The notes under the pieces were generated by a model that saw only the letters and a list, made by a program, of their open reading frames with translations, made no database searches and was not told where the DNA came from. A stretch of 64,000 bases of DNA from a bacterium. Lineage in GTDB: Bacteria > Babelota > Babeliae > Babelales > UBA12409. How positions within the stretch are numbered: the stretch's first letter is position 1; every line of letters begins with the position of its first letter. A program made the translations under genes and the position numbers. The stretch lies in contig JABJKG010000013.1 of NCBI GenBank assembly GCA_018660415.1, forward strand, positions 65,874 through 129,873, in the 5' to 3' direction. Below, one piece after another: positions 52,888 to 60,955 of this stretch.

Positions 52888-53577
52888 ATGTATATAGTTG
52901 AAGGTAATATTGGAGCAGGTAAGTCTACATTTTTGAAGTTGATTGAGCAAAGTTTACCGCAAATTTCAGTAGCTTATGAGCCCATGGATCGTTGGGATAA
53001 GAAAGAATCTGGGCAGTCGCTCTTGGCTAAGTTTTATGAGGATCCGAAGCGATGGACGTTTTCTATGGAAACGTTTGCTATGGTGTGCCGGGTTCGTGAT
53101 CATTTAAAGCGTCAACACGAAGAACCTTTGACTGTTATTGAGCGTTCTATTTATTCAGGACATTATTGCTTTGCTAAGAATGGATACCTGCATGAGTTTA
53201 TATCTGAAGCTGAGTGGCACGTATATGAGCGCTGGTTTAAGTTCTTGATTCCTGGGCGATGTAATCCTCCTCTGGGATTTATCTATCTTAAAACGGATCC
53301 TGAAGTTTCTTTGGATAGAATTAAGCATAGAAACAGAGACTCCGAAAAGGACCTTTTATTTGATTATCTTAAGCAGATTGATAAGCGACATAATGAGTTT
53401 CTGATTGATAAGATTGGTGTTGCGGATGACCTTGTCGACGTTCCGGTACTCACCTTAGATTGCAATGAAGATTTTGAGCACGACCCACAACGATGGGAAG
53501 AGCTTTCAAAACAAGTGTCGCAATTTATAGGACGTACCTATCAAGTACCAGTGCCTACTGTATCTTTATCGCTTTAA
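52888..53577 (+). CDS. Deoxynucleoside kinase (dNK/dGK family)
   Basis: 229 residues. P-loop GNIGAGKS (6-13), the LID-type basic region (DRIKHRNRDSEKD) and the ERSIYS motif that replaces the DRS of the family. It phosphorylates salvaged deoxynucleosides; whether dA, dG, dC or dT cannot be told. The ATG at 52888 has AGGGG 6 bases before; a GTG at 52882 is also in frame. This branch is common in eukaryotes and scattered in bacteria, consistent with nucleotide salvage by a host-dependent cell. Convergent with the acetyltransferase gene, stops adjacent. Confidence 0.9.
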   Translation: MYIVEGNIGAGKSTFLKLIEQSLPQISVAYEPMDRWDKKESGQSLLAKFYEDPKRWTFSMETFAMVCRVRDHLKRQHEEPLTVIERSIYSGHYCFAKNGYLHEFISEAEWHVYERWFKFLIPGRCNPPLGFIYLKTDPEVSLDRIKHRNRDSEKDLLFDYLKQIDKRHNEFLIDKIGVADDLVDVPVLTLDCNEDFEHDPQRWEELSKQVSQFIGRTYQVPVPTVSLSL

Positions 53578-54138
53578 TTATTTCTTGGTAATCGCAAAAT
53601 AAACAAACACCTTGTCTCGATGCGTTTCAGTCATGCCGACTTCTTTATATACTTTTTGCGCCCAGGTATTAATAACCCTCGTTACTAGAGTTACCTTGGT
53701 GCACCCTTCTTTAAAGAGTTGGTTAATGGCATGGTCGAGCAATGTTTTACCGTAGCCGTGACCGCGGAAGGATGGATCTACCCAAAGGAAAAGAACGCGT
53801 CCTTCGTAAAAGTTTTTCTTATAATAGGCCGTAAACCCTGCTTTTTTATTTTTATCAAACAAGACCTTAATCTGTAATTTACCCGTATGGTTTGTAAGGT
53901 ACTGTGATGGGTTACGATCATTAAGCATCCGATCAATATCAAAATTGGGGTTATCGGTGAGCCAGAACTTATCTTTTTTAAATGAGTCTTGTACGAGAGG
54001 ACGATCTTGTTGATCATTATAAGGCTTGATAACAGATGTAATTTGGTAGCGAAAAGCAATGATGGCAAATCCAGAGATGATAAGAAAGACACCTATCCAA
54101 CGAGCCCATCTCCATCTTTTTCCTCGTAAGTAACTCAT
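53578..54138 (-). CDS. Membrane-anchored GNAT acetyltransferase
   Basis: 186 residues. A basic start and a transmembrane helix (about 13-30, WIGVFLIISGFAIIAFRYQ) precede a GNAT domain with the acetyl-CoA loop VDPSFRGHGYGKTLL (about 120-134) and the following helix. The catalytic side probably faces the periplasm (positive-inside rule suggests the start is cytoplasmic), where acetyl-CoA is absent, so the orientation is a puzzle. Its start overlaps the truA stop by 4 bases, so it is translated from the truA transcript. Substrate unknown. Confidence 0.78.
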   Translation of the reverse strand: MSYLRGKRWRWARWIGVFLIISGFAIIAFRYQITSVIKPYNDQQDRPLVQDSFKKDKFWLTDNPNFDIDRMLNDRNPSQYLTNHTGKLQIKVLFDKNKKAGFTAYYKKNFYEGRVLFLWVDPSFRGHGYGKTLLDHAINQLFKEGCTKVTLVTRVINTWAQKVYKEVGMTETHRDKVFVYFAITKK

Positions 54139-54899
54139 TGGTTATCCTTGTTTTTATATACAATTTCTTTAAGAACTAGGCCTCGAGCCGGTGCATTGGG
54201 CAGGCTATGTTCTGGATTTTTCTTTTCTAAAACTTCTTGTAAGTAGTCTATCGAAAGTAAGGGGCGTGATGCAACCTCTAAAGCACCACCAACCATTCTA
54301 CGTATTTGATAGCGCAAGAATCCTGCACCCTTAATATCAATCTGATATGCATCAAATTGTGGTTGATAAGAAATTACTATAGAGTCGATAGTTCTGACCG
54401 TGGTTTTCATGTCATGTCCCGTACAAAAGCTTCTAAAATCATGAGTACCTACAAAAACCTGGAGCGCTTTTTTGAGCTTGTTTATATCTAAGTTATAACG
54501 ATAAAACCAACCATACCGCGTTGTGAGCGGTAGTGGCTGCTTGAGAAATAAATGATATTGATATGTTTTTTCTATGACATTTCTTTGTGGATGAAAATCC
54601 GAATCCATGGCCACGATATCTCGTACGACTATAGCATCCGGCAAGCGATTATTCCAAGCCGTCAGCATTCCTGTATTAGATATGTTTAAGGTAGTTTCGA
54701 TCATGGCGACCTGACCTAAAGCATGCACACCAGAATCAGTGCGAGATGCACCCTTGATCATCACTTTTTCATTGAAGACCCTATAAAAAGTATCTTCTAG
54801 AACTTGAGTGACGGTATTGGCACAATGTTTTTGACGTTGCCATCCTGCATAATCAGTGCCATCATATGCGATAATGCATTTATATTTAGTAAGAGCCAT
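54135..54899 (-). CDS. truA: tRNA pseudouridine(38-40) synthase
   Basis: 254 residues; modifies positions 38-40 in the tRNA anticodon stem. Catalytic Asp55 in GASRTDSGVHALGQ, start YKCIIAYDGTDYAGWQRQ, and the C-terminal GAGFLRYQIRRMVGGAL are standard. Positioned after the rpsR terminator on the same strand, and its 3' end overlaps the acetyltransferase gene. Confidence 0.95.
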   Translation of the reverse strand: MALTKYKCIIAYDGTDYAGWQRQKHCANTVTQVLEDTFYRVFNEKVMIKGASRTDSGVHALGQVAMIETTLNISNTGMLTAWNNRLPDAIVVRDIVAMDSDFHPQRNVIEKTYQYHLFLKQPLPLTTRYGWFYRYNLDINKLKKALQVFVGTHDFRSFCTGHDMKTTVRTIDSIVISYQPQFDAYQIDIKGAGFLRYQIRRMVGGALEVASRPLLSIDYLQEVLEKKNPEHSLPNAPARGLVLKEIVYKNKDNQ

Positions 54900-54956
54900 A
54901 TAGTAAGTATAGCCTTTAAGTAAGGCTTTGTCTTGAGGTGGGAGTGTGTCTTAAAC

Positions 54957-54992
54957 AAAAAGAGAGCCTCCGAAGAGACTCTCTTTTTTTGC
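54957..54992 (-). terminator. Terminator after rpsR
   Basis: On the minus strand GAGAGTCTC-TTCG-GAGGCTCTC (one wobble) forms a stem capped by a stable UUCG loop, flanked by A- and T-runs. Confidence 0.87.
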
Positions 54993-55006
54993 TTAAATCT
55001 TAACGA

Positions 55007-55294
55007 TTAGTAGCTGGTTGCGTTATATGGTAAAAGACCCATAGTACGCGCACGCTTAATTTCTTGTGAAATAAGTCTTTGATAACGATCTGTGGTTCCT
55101 GAAATACGAGCAGGTAAAATTTTACCACGTTCAGTTAAAAACCCTTTAAGGAATTCAATGTTTTTGTAGTCAATTTTTTGTACCAACTCTGCGTTTTCAG
55201 AGAAACGACAGTGTTTTTTACCACCGAAAGAAGTGCGACGAGCTTTCTTCTTGAGCAGTCTAGGACTCATTTTAAGTTTAATTTTCTTCGGCAT
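55007..55294 (-). CDS. rpsR: 30S ribosomal protein S18
   Basis: 95 residues from the ATG at 55294 (AAAGG 6 bases before; a GTG one codon upstream is also possible). Core [26 protein letters not shown] and the end [10 protein letters not shown] are standard. The start is longer than the usual 75-residue form and Lys/Arg-rich. It begins inside the last codons of rpsF (17-base overlap). The ssb gene that normally lies between rpsF and rpsR is missing here. Confidence 0.95.
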   Translation of the reverse strand: MPKKIKLKMSPRLLKKKARRTSFGGKKHCRFSENAELVQKIDYKNIEFLKGFLTERGKILPARISGTTDRYQRLISQEIKRARTMGLLPYNATSY

Positions 55295-55805
55295 CACTTA
55301 CCTTTTCATTTGTATCGTTTACAACTTCTTCTTTGACTACTTCAACAACCTTTTCTTCAGGTGCTGCACTTACTGCAGGAGCATCACCAGAGTTGTCTTT
55401 AGAAATAAGACCTTCCATCTTGTTTTTTCTCAAGAATGATTCAACGTCTTTTGGAGTTTCTTCTAGAGACTCAGGACGTTCATATTCAAGAGAGTCTGTT
55501 GGATTTAATGCAACGGTCATAGTCCGCATTACTAAATCAGCATGCTTGATGGTAAACAAAGACTCGATACTATCAAAGAAACTAGTTTTTGAATCTTCTG
55601 GAAGTTCATATCGAACAAGGTAGTAAACACCGTAATCATTTTTTTGGATTGGATAGGCAAGACGATATTTTCCCCAGCGATCGTAAGAAATTACAGATCC
55701 CTTGGTTGATTTAACTGTCTTTTCAATTGCCGCTTCGATTGCTTTCGACTCATCATTAGTGATTTCAGGAATCGAAAGAATCAGCGTTTCATAACGTTGT
55801 AGCAT
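55278..55805 (-). CDS. rpsF: 30S ribosomal protein S6 with long acidic C-terminus
   Basis: 175 residues versus about 95-130 in most bacteria. Residues 1-100 are S6 ([42 protein letters not shown]). The remaining 70 are Glu/Val/Ser-rich and probably disordered ([26 protein letters not shown]). A -10-like TATAAT lies about 45-50 bases upstream on the minus strand. The gene overlaps rpsR. Confidence 0.95.
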   Translation of the reverse strand: MLQRYETLILSIPEITNDESKAIEAAIEKTVKSTKGSVISYDRWGKYRLAYPIQKNDYGVYYLVRYELPEDSKTSFFDSIESLFTIKHADLVMRTMTVALNPTDSLEYERPESLEETPKDVESFLRKNKMEGLISKDNSGDAPAVSAAPEEKVVEVVKEEVVNDTNEKVSDAEEN

Positions 55806-55972
55806 TGTATAATAGCTCCTTAAGCTCTTAATTGGAAATGCACGAGATGTACATTATAAAACAATTATTTTTTATCATTTTATTCAAGATGACAAGAGCG
55901 CTTTTATATATATCATAATTATACATTAAACTCAGAAATATGCTAATGGTAAGGGTTAACTCGGGTTCAAAC

Positions 55973-56006
55973 AAAAATACCGGGAGCTAGGTTACCTAGA
56001 TCCCGG
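55973..56006 (-). terminator. Terminator after the XRE regulator gene
   Basis: Minus strand: TACCGGGATCTAGG-TAA-CCTAGCTCCCGGTA with one mismatch, followed by TTTTTG. It is 22 bases after the regulator stop. Confidence 0.85.
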
Positions 56007-56030
56007 TATAATTTTTGCTAAATACTCTTT

Positions 56031-56705
56031 TTAGACGAGGTTTTGCATGCGTGCAATTACTCGGCCAATAATTCTAAAGTGATCTTTACCACGAATAAGA
56101 GCAATAGGTGCATTTTTTCCGTTAACAGACTCAAGAACAATAAAGTCTTCAGTGTATGCTACACGGGTTACAATTTTTTGTTGGGTATCATTACCATACT
56201 CAACCGCTGCGATATCACCAGATCGTGCCCATGTTTCAGGAGACACAATCAGACGGTCACCTTTAACAAAGTGAGGCGCCATCAGGTTGTTTTCAATAGC
56301 GAGAGCAAACATTGAGCTGTCGTTATTATTCAATACAGGAACAAAAACGTCCTTATAACCTGTTGTGGTCTGCATAAGCTGGTTATTGTATGGAGATGGG
56401 TTTGAAGGAACTTCTCCTACTACAGGTACTACTTGAACTTTGAGCTCAACGTCAGATTCCTCTGGTAAGCTGACATTTTTATCAATGTCATCAGTTCTTT
56501 TACGTTGCTGGGCAAACAAGTCGATAGGGTTAATATCGAATGCTCCAGCGAGCTTTCTTAATGAATCTTCGTTCCAACGACGAGTTCCATTTTTAATGTG
56601 AGTCAGATAACTTTCAGACATTCCTGTCTTTTCTGCGAGAACCTTGGTTGTCCAACCTTTTTCTCTCAAAAGTTCCTTGACGCGAAGGGCTGTCGAACTT
56701 TTCAT
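56031..56705 (-). CDS. XRE-family regulator with a degenerate S24 peptidase domain
   Basis: 224 residues. Helix-turn-helix (about 8-65, KVLAEKTGMSESYLTHIKNG), linker, then an S24 LexA/CI-like fold (about 118-215, VKGDRLIVSP...GDIAAVEY). The catalytic Ser of the usual GDSM motif is Leu141 (ENNLMAPHF), the Lys of vKR is Thr180 (KIVTRV), and no Ala-Gly cleavage pair is seen near 97-102. So it should bind DNA and dimerise but not self-cleave. Target genes unknown; two TTACTAT repeats lie in its leader. GGGAGGAG precedes the ATG. Confidence 0.85.
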   Translation of the reverse strand: MKSSTALRVKELLREKGWTTKVLAEKTGMSESYLTHIKNGTRRWNEDSLRKLAGAFDINPIDLFAQQRKRTDDIDKNVSLPEESDVELKVQVVPVVGEVPSNPSPYNNQLMQTTTGYKDVFVPVLNNNDSSMFALAIENNLMAPHFVKGDRLIVSPETWARSGDIAAVEYGNDTQQKIVTRVAYTEDFIVLESVNGKNAPIALIRGKDHFRIIGRVIARMQNLV

Positions 56706-56741
56706 AATAGGGCTCCTCCCTTTATGTTTGTCTTAAATGTG

Positions 56742-56773
56742 TTACTATGATTTTTAAACTACTGCTTTACTAT
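56742..56773. promoter_or_regulatory. Possible operator repeats of the XRE regulator
   Basis: TTACTAT occurs at 56742-56748 and 56767-56773, 25 bases apart, in the spacer between the regulator and rnhB. Two short repeats in AT-rich DNA could be chance. Confidence 0.25.
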
Positions 56774-56807
56774 ATATTAGAGTACAAGCGATTGAATATC
56801 TTGTCAA

Positions 56808-57515
56808 ATGGAAAACTTTAGGTGGGTCGGATTGGCTAAAAAATTGACTATTGAAAATGATATCTTAGAGCGAGATATATGGGTTAACAAGGGGCTTCTC
56901 TGTGGAATAGATGAAGTTGGACGTGGTTGTCTAGCTGGGCCTGTTATTGCCGCGGCAGTAGTATTAAACCCAGGGAAAAAGAGTAAATACGTTAGGGATT
57001 CCAAGCTTATGACTGAACAGGAGCGGTTATTAGCCTATAAATGGATTGTTCGCAATTCAACCTTTGGCATTGGAATTGTTGACCATAGACGTATTGATGC
57101 GTTAAATATTTATGCCGCTACTCAATGGGCCATGAAGCGTGCAGTATCTCAACTTACGGCACAATTGTCCAAAAAACCGGATCTTATGGTAGTTGATGCG
57201 ATGCCATTAGTATTTAGCGGGGAGGAATTTACAAATATTCCTGTCAAATCGTTTCCTTTTGCTGAATCTCGTTCAATTTCGGTTGCCGCAGCCTCTATTG
57301 TAGCAAAAGTGACGCGAGACCGAATTATGGGTATCATAGATAAGTCTATTCCTGGGTATAACCTGGATCATCACAAAGGATATGGCACGCAAGAGCACTC
57401 TAGAGCTGTTATCGAGCAAGGCTCTAGTATTATACATAGACAGAGTTTTTTAAAAAAATCATATGATAAAATGGTAGAATATCGCTATGAAAAGCAAAGA
57501 GAATTGTTTGGGTGA
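56808..57515 (+). CDS. rnhB: Ribonuclease HII
   Basis: 235 residues; removes RNA from RNA-DNA hybrids and single ribonucleotides. Asp35 and Glu36 in GIDEVGRGCLAGP, the middle Asp in LMVVDAMPL, and the last Asp in the HHKGYGTQEH block context (AKVTRDRIM) are as expected. Its end overlaps the next gene by 29 bases in another frame. Divergent from the XRE regulator. Confidence 0.95.
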   Translation: MENFRWVGLAKKLTIENDILERDIWVNKGLLCGIDEVGRGCLAGPVIAAAVVLNPGKKSKYVRDSKLMTEQERLLAYKWIVRNSTFGIGIVDHRRIDALNIYAATQWAMKRAVSQLTAQLSKKPDLMVVDAMPLVFSGEEFTNIPVKSFPFAESRSISVAAASIVAKVTRDRIMGIIDKSIPGYNLDHHKGYGTQEHSRAVIEQGSSIIHRQSFLKKSYDKMVEYRYEKQRELFG

Positions 57516-58080
57516 GGTGATTGAGAGCACATTATCGACCTGGAAAGGTCAATGCTGGGATTGGGACAATGTTCCTGCATTTGGGTCTCTTTTGTCCGTT
57601 GAATCACACGATCGAGAGATATTTGGCATTGTGTATGAGATTCAGACTGGGTCATTAGACCCATCTAGAACGCCCTTTGCTTATCAAAAGACCGAAAAAG
57701 AGCTCCTAGCCGAACAACCCCAAATATTTGAGTTTCTTAAGACCACTTTCTCCTGTCTAACGCTAGGATATAAGGAAAAAGAGAGTATATGTCACGTTTT
57801 GGCCCCAAAACCGCCCAAAATACATAGTTTTGTTAGTCTCCTTGATATTGCATCAAGTAAGGAGTTTTTTAGCAAGGAAGGCTATTTACAGCTCGTTTTT
57901 GGCTATGAAGCTGTTATAGGCAATACGGATGAGCTTTTATTGGCACTTATGAAGCATGTGCGTCAGGAAGAGATTCTTGATGATGAAGGGATGGCACGGT
58001 TTATTCAAAGTTTATCATTGCTTACAGGTAATGATTATCGTCGATTAAAGCTTTTTTTACAGCGGGTTCAGTCACTATAA
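57487..58080 (+). CDS. HAS-barrel-like protein of unknown function
   Basis: 197 residues. The first 100 look like a small beta barrel of the HAS-barrel kind (LGEVIESTLSTWKGQCWDW, FGSLLSVE, FGIVYEIQTGSLDPSR), and the rest is helical. Similar uncharacterised proteins occur with HerA-type ATPases in some lineages, and a HerA-type gene lies at 24831; the two are not linked in the window. Start overlaps rnhB by 29 bases, so it depends on rnhB translation. The assignment rests on pattern memory and needs a profile search. Confidence 0.6.
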   Translation: MKSKENCLGEVIESTLSTWKGQCWDWDNVPAFGSLLSVESHDREIFGIVYEIQTGSLDPSRTPFAYQKTEKELLAEQPQIFEFLKTTFSCLTLGYKEKESICHVLAPKPPKIHSFVSLLDIASSKEFFSKEGYLQLVFGYEAVIGNTDELLLALMKHVRQEEILDDEGMARFIQSLSLLTGNDYRRLKLFLQRVQSL

Positions 58081-58122
58081 TAAAAAGAGCCTTTTTTTAG
58101 GTTTTTCATTCAAAGTATTCTT

Positions 58123-58725
58123 ATGGTTATTCATTGGTTTGGAAGAAATCCAGATATGGAACATTACAGATTTACCCCTATTCCTCTTGGTGTTGCTTCT
58201 CGACAAACCTTGGAGTCTCGATATAAAGAGCAATATTCTTTTTTTCTTGCATCTGGCCCAGATATATATTGGGGTAAAAAAGAATATAATGTTTTATCGA
58301 ACTTTAGAATTGAAACTAATAGTGTATATCGTAATCGGATACACAAAATATTTAAAAAGAAACCTTTTACCTATCGTCCATCAACGATTGATACACCTTT
58401 GGGGCAGGATCAACTAAGCTACCTTCAAGACTTGAAAGAGTCTCGTTTTGTTCTGAGCCCAAAAGGGAATGGCTTAGATTTCTATCGACATTGGGAAGCA
58501 CTCTATTTAGGTTGTATCCCTATACTAACCACTTCTTTATTGGATGGGTTTTTTAAAGATTTACCAGTTTTAATTATTAATGATTGGAAAGAGGTTACAG
58601 AAGATCTTCTGGATAAAACCTATGATGAATTTTCAAAAAGAGAGTTCAACTATGAGAAACTAGATTTTAAGTATTGGAAGAGCTTAATTCTAAGTGCTCA
58701 AGAAGAGTATAAGGCGACGCACTAA
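58123..58725 (+). CDS. Exostosin-like glycosyltransferase, possibly N-terminally truncated
   Basis: 200 residues that fit the C-terminal, nucleotide-sugar-binding half of exostosin-like transferases: ESRFVLSPKGNGLDFYRHWE and ALYLGCIPILTT, then DWKEVTEDLL. An in-frame stop lies 42 bases upstream of the ATG, and no ribosome site is obvious, so the N-terminal half may have been lost. It follows the HAS-barrel gene by 42 bases. It could still be a short functional transferase. The protein has no signal peptide. Confidence 0.62.
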   Translation: MVIHWFGRNPDMEHYRFTPIPLGVASRQTLESRYKEQYSFFLASGPDIYWGKKEYNVLSNFRIETNSVYRNRIHKIFKKKPFTYRPSTIDTPLGQDQLSYLQDLKESRFVLSPKGNGLDFYRHWEALYLGCIPILTTSLLDGFFKDLPVLIINDWKEVTEDLLDKTYDEFSKREFNYEKLDFKYWKSLILSAQEEYKATH

Positions 58726-58732
58726 GAGAAAC

Positions 58733-58760
58733 AAAAAAAGAAGGATCCGAAGATCCTTCT
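58733..58760 (-). terminator. Terminator between convergent genes
   Basis: AGAAGGATC-CGAA-GATCCTTCT is a perfect 9-bp stem with 4-base loop; on the minus strand it is followed by TTTTTTTG, serving the gene that ends at 58786. Confidence 0.85.
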
Positions 58761-58785
58761 AATATATTTAAAAATAGCAGTGTGG

Positions 58786-59316
58786 CTATAAATAAAGATC
58801 TTTTATTACTGGAGACAATAGTGCTGATATTCCGAGGCCACCGAGAATTCCCATTCCGGCTTCAGGGCTGAGCTTGCAACGGCTAAAAGCTATAGTTAAA
58901 AAAACTTTTGTAGTTTTAGCAATTTCTACTTGGTATTTAGTACTAAAATAGGCGAGTCCTGCATATCCAGCAATCGCAACCGGAATCACTACGCGTAGTG
59001 TAGCTCCTTCATGTGTGTTGTAATTTCCCCAGCGGTGTCCCTTTTCGAACTGTACCATTTCTTTATTATATCTATACTTTACCCATGCTAAATATCCTGC
59101 GGTAGCAAGAGTAGCTGCAGCAATCCTCGGGTGTTGTGCAATTAAAGATTTGGTTGCTCCAGGAAGAGCTGATACAGCTTCTTTAACATCATTTAATTTA
59201 ATCTCTTTTAACTGCGCCAACAGGTTACTGTCAGACAGACATGCTGGTATAGCAAAAGCTTGTAATTGAGATCCGAGTAAAGAAAGCCCAAAAGCTATAA
59301 CTAATAGTTTTTTCAT
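58786..59316 (-). CDS. Small exported membrane protein (paralog group A, copy 1)
   Basis: 176 residues from MKKLL at 59316 (GGA before it; an ATG 9 bases upstream lacks one). Signal peptide to about LQAFA, then a short helix, the segment PRIAAATLATAGYLAWVKYRYNKE shared with the next gene, and further hydrophobic helices (about 108-125 and 150-165). Neighbour copy 2 is alike through the signal peptide and this block but differs after it. Paralogous small envelope proteins with no known function. Confidence 0.7.
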   Translation of the reverse strand: MKKLLVIAFGLSLLGSQLQAFAIPACLSDSNLLAQLKEIKLNDVKEAVSALPGATKSLIAQHPRIAAATLATAGYLAWVKYRYNKEMVQFEKGHRWGNYNTHEGATLRVVIPVAIAGYAGLAYFSTKYQVEIAKTTKVFLTIAFSRCKLSPEAGMGILGGLGISALLSPVIKDLYL

Positions 59317-59357
59317 AACATCCATTTATTTCGTTTAGTTTTTAACGGTTAATAATT

Positions 59358-59813
59358 TTAGGCAAATGTATTGAGAGCTACTAACCAAAAAAGGCCAACA
59401 ACTGCTGATAAGCCCACTTCATTGCTTATTGCAAGGTGATCACACGCTTTATGCACACCCTTGCTTATACCGTAGGTTATTCCTGCAGCTACAGGAGGCA
59501 ATATCAAGCGAAAATGAGCGTCTACTTCAGCATAACGATGTACATTTTTTTCTTTATTATATCGATATTTCACCCATGCTACATATCCTGCGGTAGCAAG
59601 AGTAGCGGCAGCAATTTTAGGGTGTTTGGCGATTAAAGATTTGGGTGCTCCAGAAAAAGCTGAAATCTTTTGTATAACATCACTTAATTCGATGTCTCTG
59701 TCTTTTAACTGTGCCAACAGGTTAAAGTCAGTAAGACAGGCTGGTAGAACAAAGGCTTGTAATTGAGATCCGAGTAAAGAAAGCCCAAGGGCTATAACTA
59801 ATAGTTTTTTCAT
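59358..59813 (-). CDS. Small exported membrane protein (paralog group A, copy 2)
   Basis: 151 residues. Start MKKLLVIALGLSLLGSQLQAF is nearly identical to copy 1, as are LPACLTD and HPKIAAATLATAGYVAWVKYRYNKE. The end is a pair of hydrophobic stretches (LILPPVAAGITYGISKG, LSAVVGLFWLVALN). Tandem duplication followed by divergence of the C-terminal half is the likely history. Separated from copy 1 by 41 bases, with no terminator between them. Confidence 0.7.
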   Translation of the reverse strand: MKKLLVIALGLSLLGSQLQAFVLPACLTDFNLLAQLKDRDIELSDVIQKISAFSGAPKSLIAKHPKIAAATLATAGYVAWVKYRYNKEKNVHRYAEVDAHFRLILPPVAAGITYGISKGVHKACDHLAISNEVGLSAVVGLFWLVALNTFA

Positions 59814-59838
59814 AACATTCATTTATTTTATTGAGTTT

Positions 59839-60261
59839 TTAACTGTTAATAACTTTAGAAAGAAAGTTGAAACCTAGTTTACCTAAGTAAAAAGCACCAA
59901 CAGCTTCGAGGAACTTAAGATTTTTAACAGAAACACCAGCGATAACCAATGATCCAACTGCTGCACCAAGAGTAATACCCTTAAGACGTAAGCGAGCATA
60001 ATAACGAGCATCACTAGCAGATTCTTTTTTGTCTCGGTTGTATGCGTAGAAAGTATGAGCTAATGCAAGTCCCGCACCAGTAGCGACGGTTGTTTTTGGG
60101 TTTCTCAGCATGATACCGAGGGCTTGTCCAGGTGCTGCAACAACAACATTTTTTGCGTTTACAAATGATGCTTTAACAGGTTCAACTGGAATAGAAAATG
60201 CTTGAACTGAACTGTTTCCAATGATTGATAATCCAAGAGCGATAACTAATATTTTTTTCAT
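59839..60261 (-). CDS. Small exported membrane protein (related to group A)
   Basis: 140 residues from the ATG at 60261 (AAAGGA upstream). Signal peptide similar to group A (KKILVIALGLSIIGNSSVQAFSIP), then PKTTVATGAGLALAHTFYAYNRDKKE, which aligns with the HPKIAAATLATAGY...YNKE block of group A, and two further hydrophobic helices. A third, more distant member. The upstream gene overlaps the noncoding 5' part of its longest frame. Confidence 0.7.
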   Translation of the reverse strand: MKKILVIALGLSIIGNSSVQAFSIPVEPVKASFVNAKNVVVAAPGQALGIMLRNPKTTVATGAGLALAHTFYAYNRDKKESASDARYYARLRLKGITLGAAVGSLVIAGVSVKNLKFLEAVGAFYLGKLGFNFLSKVINS

Positions 60262-60283
60262 AATGTAATCCTTTGTATAATGT

Positions 60284-60850
60284 TTAATAATAACGGTCAA
60301 AGATACTATCTAGATCTTCTTGTGTAAGATCACCACGACTATAAACGTATGTGTCTTGGTTTTCTTGTTTTGGAGAGTTTTTATAGTGTTGGTATAAGCA
60401 ATAGGCCCACAAGCAAGCAACTCCAGAAAGGATTGCTGTTTCTGCTGGGTTTTCTTGAATTTTTTCAATTACAACTTCAATACCGTCTTGAATTTTTTCA
60501 GCAGCAAACTTTCCGCCTTCATACATTGCTTGTTTGCAATCCTGAGCGGCTGTTATTACTTGAGGATAATTTTTTTCTACAAAGTTGTAAGAATTATGTG
60601 CAGCTTTTGAGATACCTTTACCAACACATACAAATAATTTTTTTGTATAGTCTAGAACCGGTGCGGTCGGAATACCGTATGCTAGTGTACCATCAGCGTT
60701 TATATAAATTCTGCCACCAGGTGTATTATCTGGATAATATCCACCAACAGCAAAAGCAACACTTGGTCCATTGGCACCTAGGCCGACCTGCATTGGTTGA
60801 GTTTGACCAATAGTTGCGAGACTGAGAATAAGAACTAATAATTTTTTCAT
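60284..60850 (-). CDS. Small exported protein of unknown function
   Basis: 188 residues. Signal peptide (MKKLLVLILSLATIGQTQPMQ), a Gly/Tyr-rich stretch (VAFAVGGYYPDNTPGGRIYI), a helical region, one hydrophobic helix (about 138-155, ENPAETAILSGVACLWAYCL) and an acidic end. The segment preceding that helix (I-Q-E-N-P-A-E-T-A) is like the E-E-N-P-E-R-T-A of the gene at 60956. 22 bases before the next gene on the same strand. No function known. Confidence 0.68.
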   Translation of the reverse strand: MKKLLVLILSLATIGQTQPMQVGLGANGPSVAFAVGGYYPDNTPGGRIYINADGTLAYGIPTAPVLDYTKKLFVCVGKGISKAAHNSYNFVEKNYPQVITAAQDCKQAMYEGGKFAAEKIQDGIEVVIEKIQENPAETAILSGVACLWAYCLYQHYKNSPKQENQDTYVYSRGDLTQEDLDSIFDRYY

Positions 60851-60873
60851 ATAACCTCCATTTAAAAAATATG

Positions 60874-60907
60874 AAAAAGGGAGCTATAGATTATAGCTCC
60901 CTTTTTT
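60874..60907 (-). terminator. Terminator after the gene at 60956
   Basis: AAAAAGGGAGCTATA-GAT-TATAGCTCCCTTTTT is a perfect 15-bp stem; T-rich in both directions. Confidence 0.85.
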
Positions 60908-60955
60908 TATAACCATTTTAATAATCATCTAGTGTGATTATATAGAAGCTAATGC

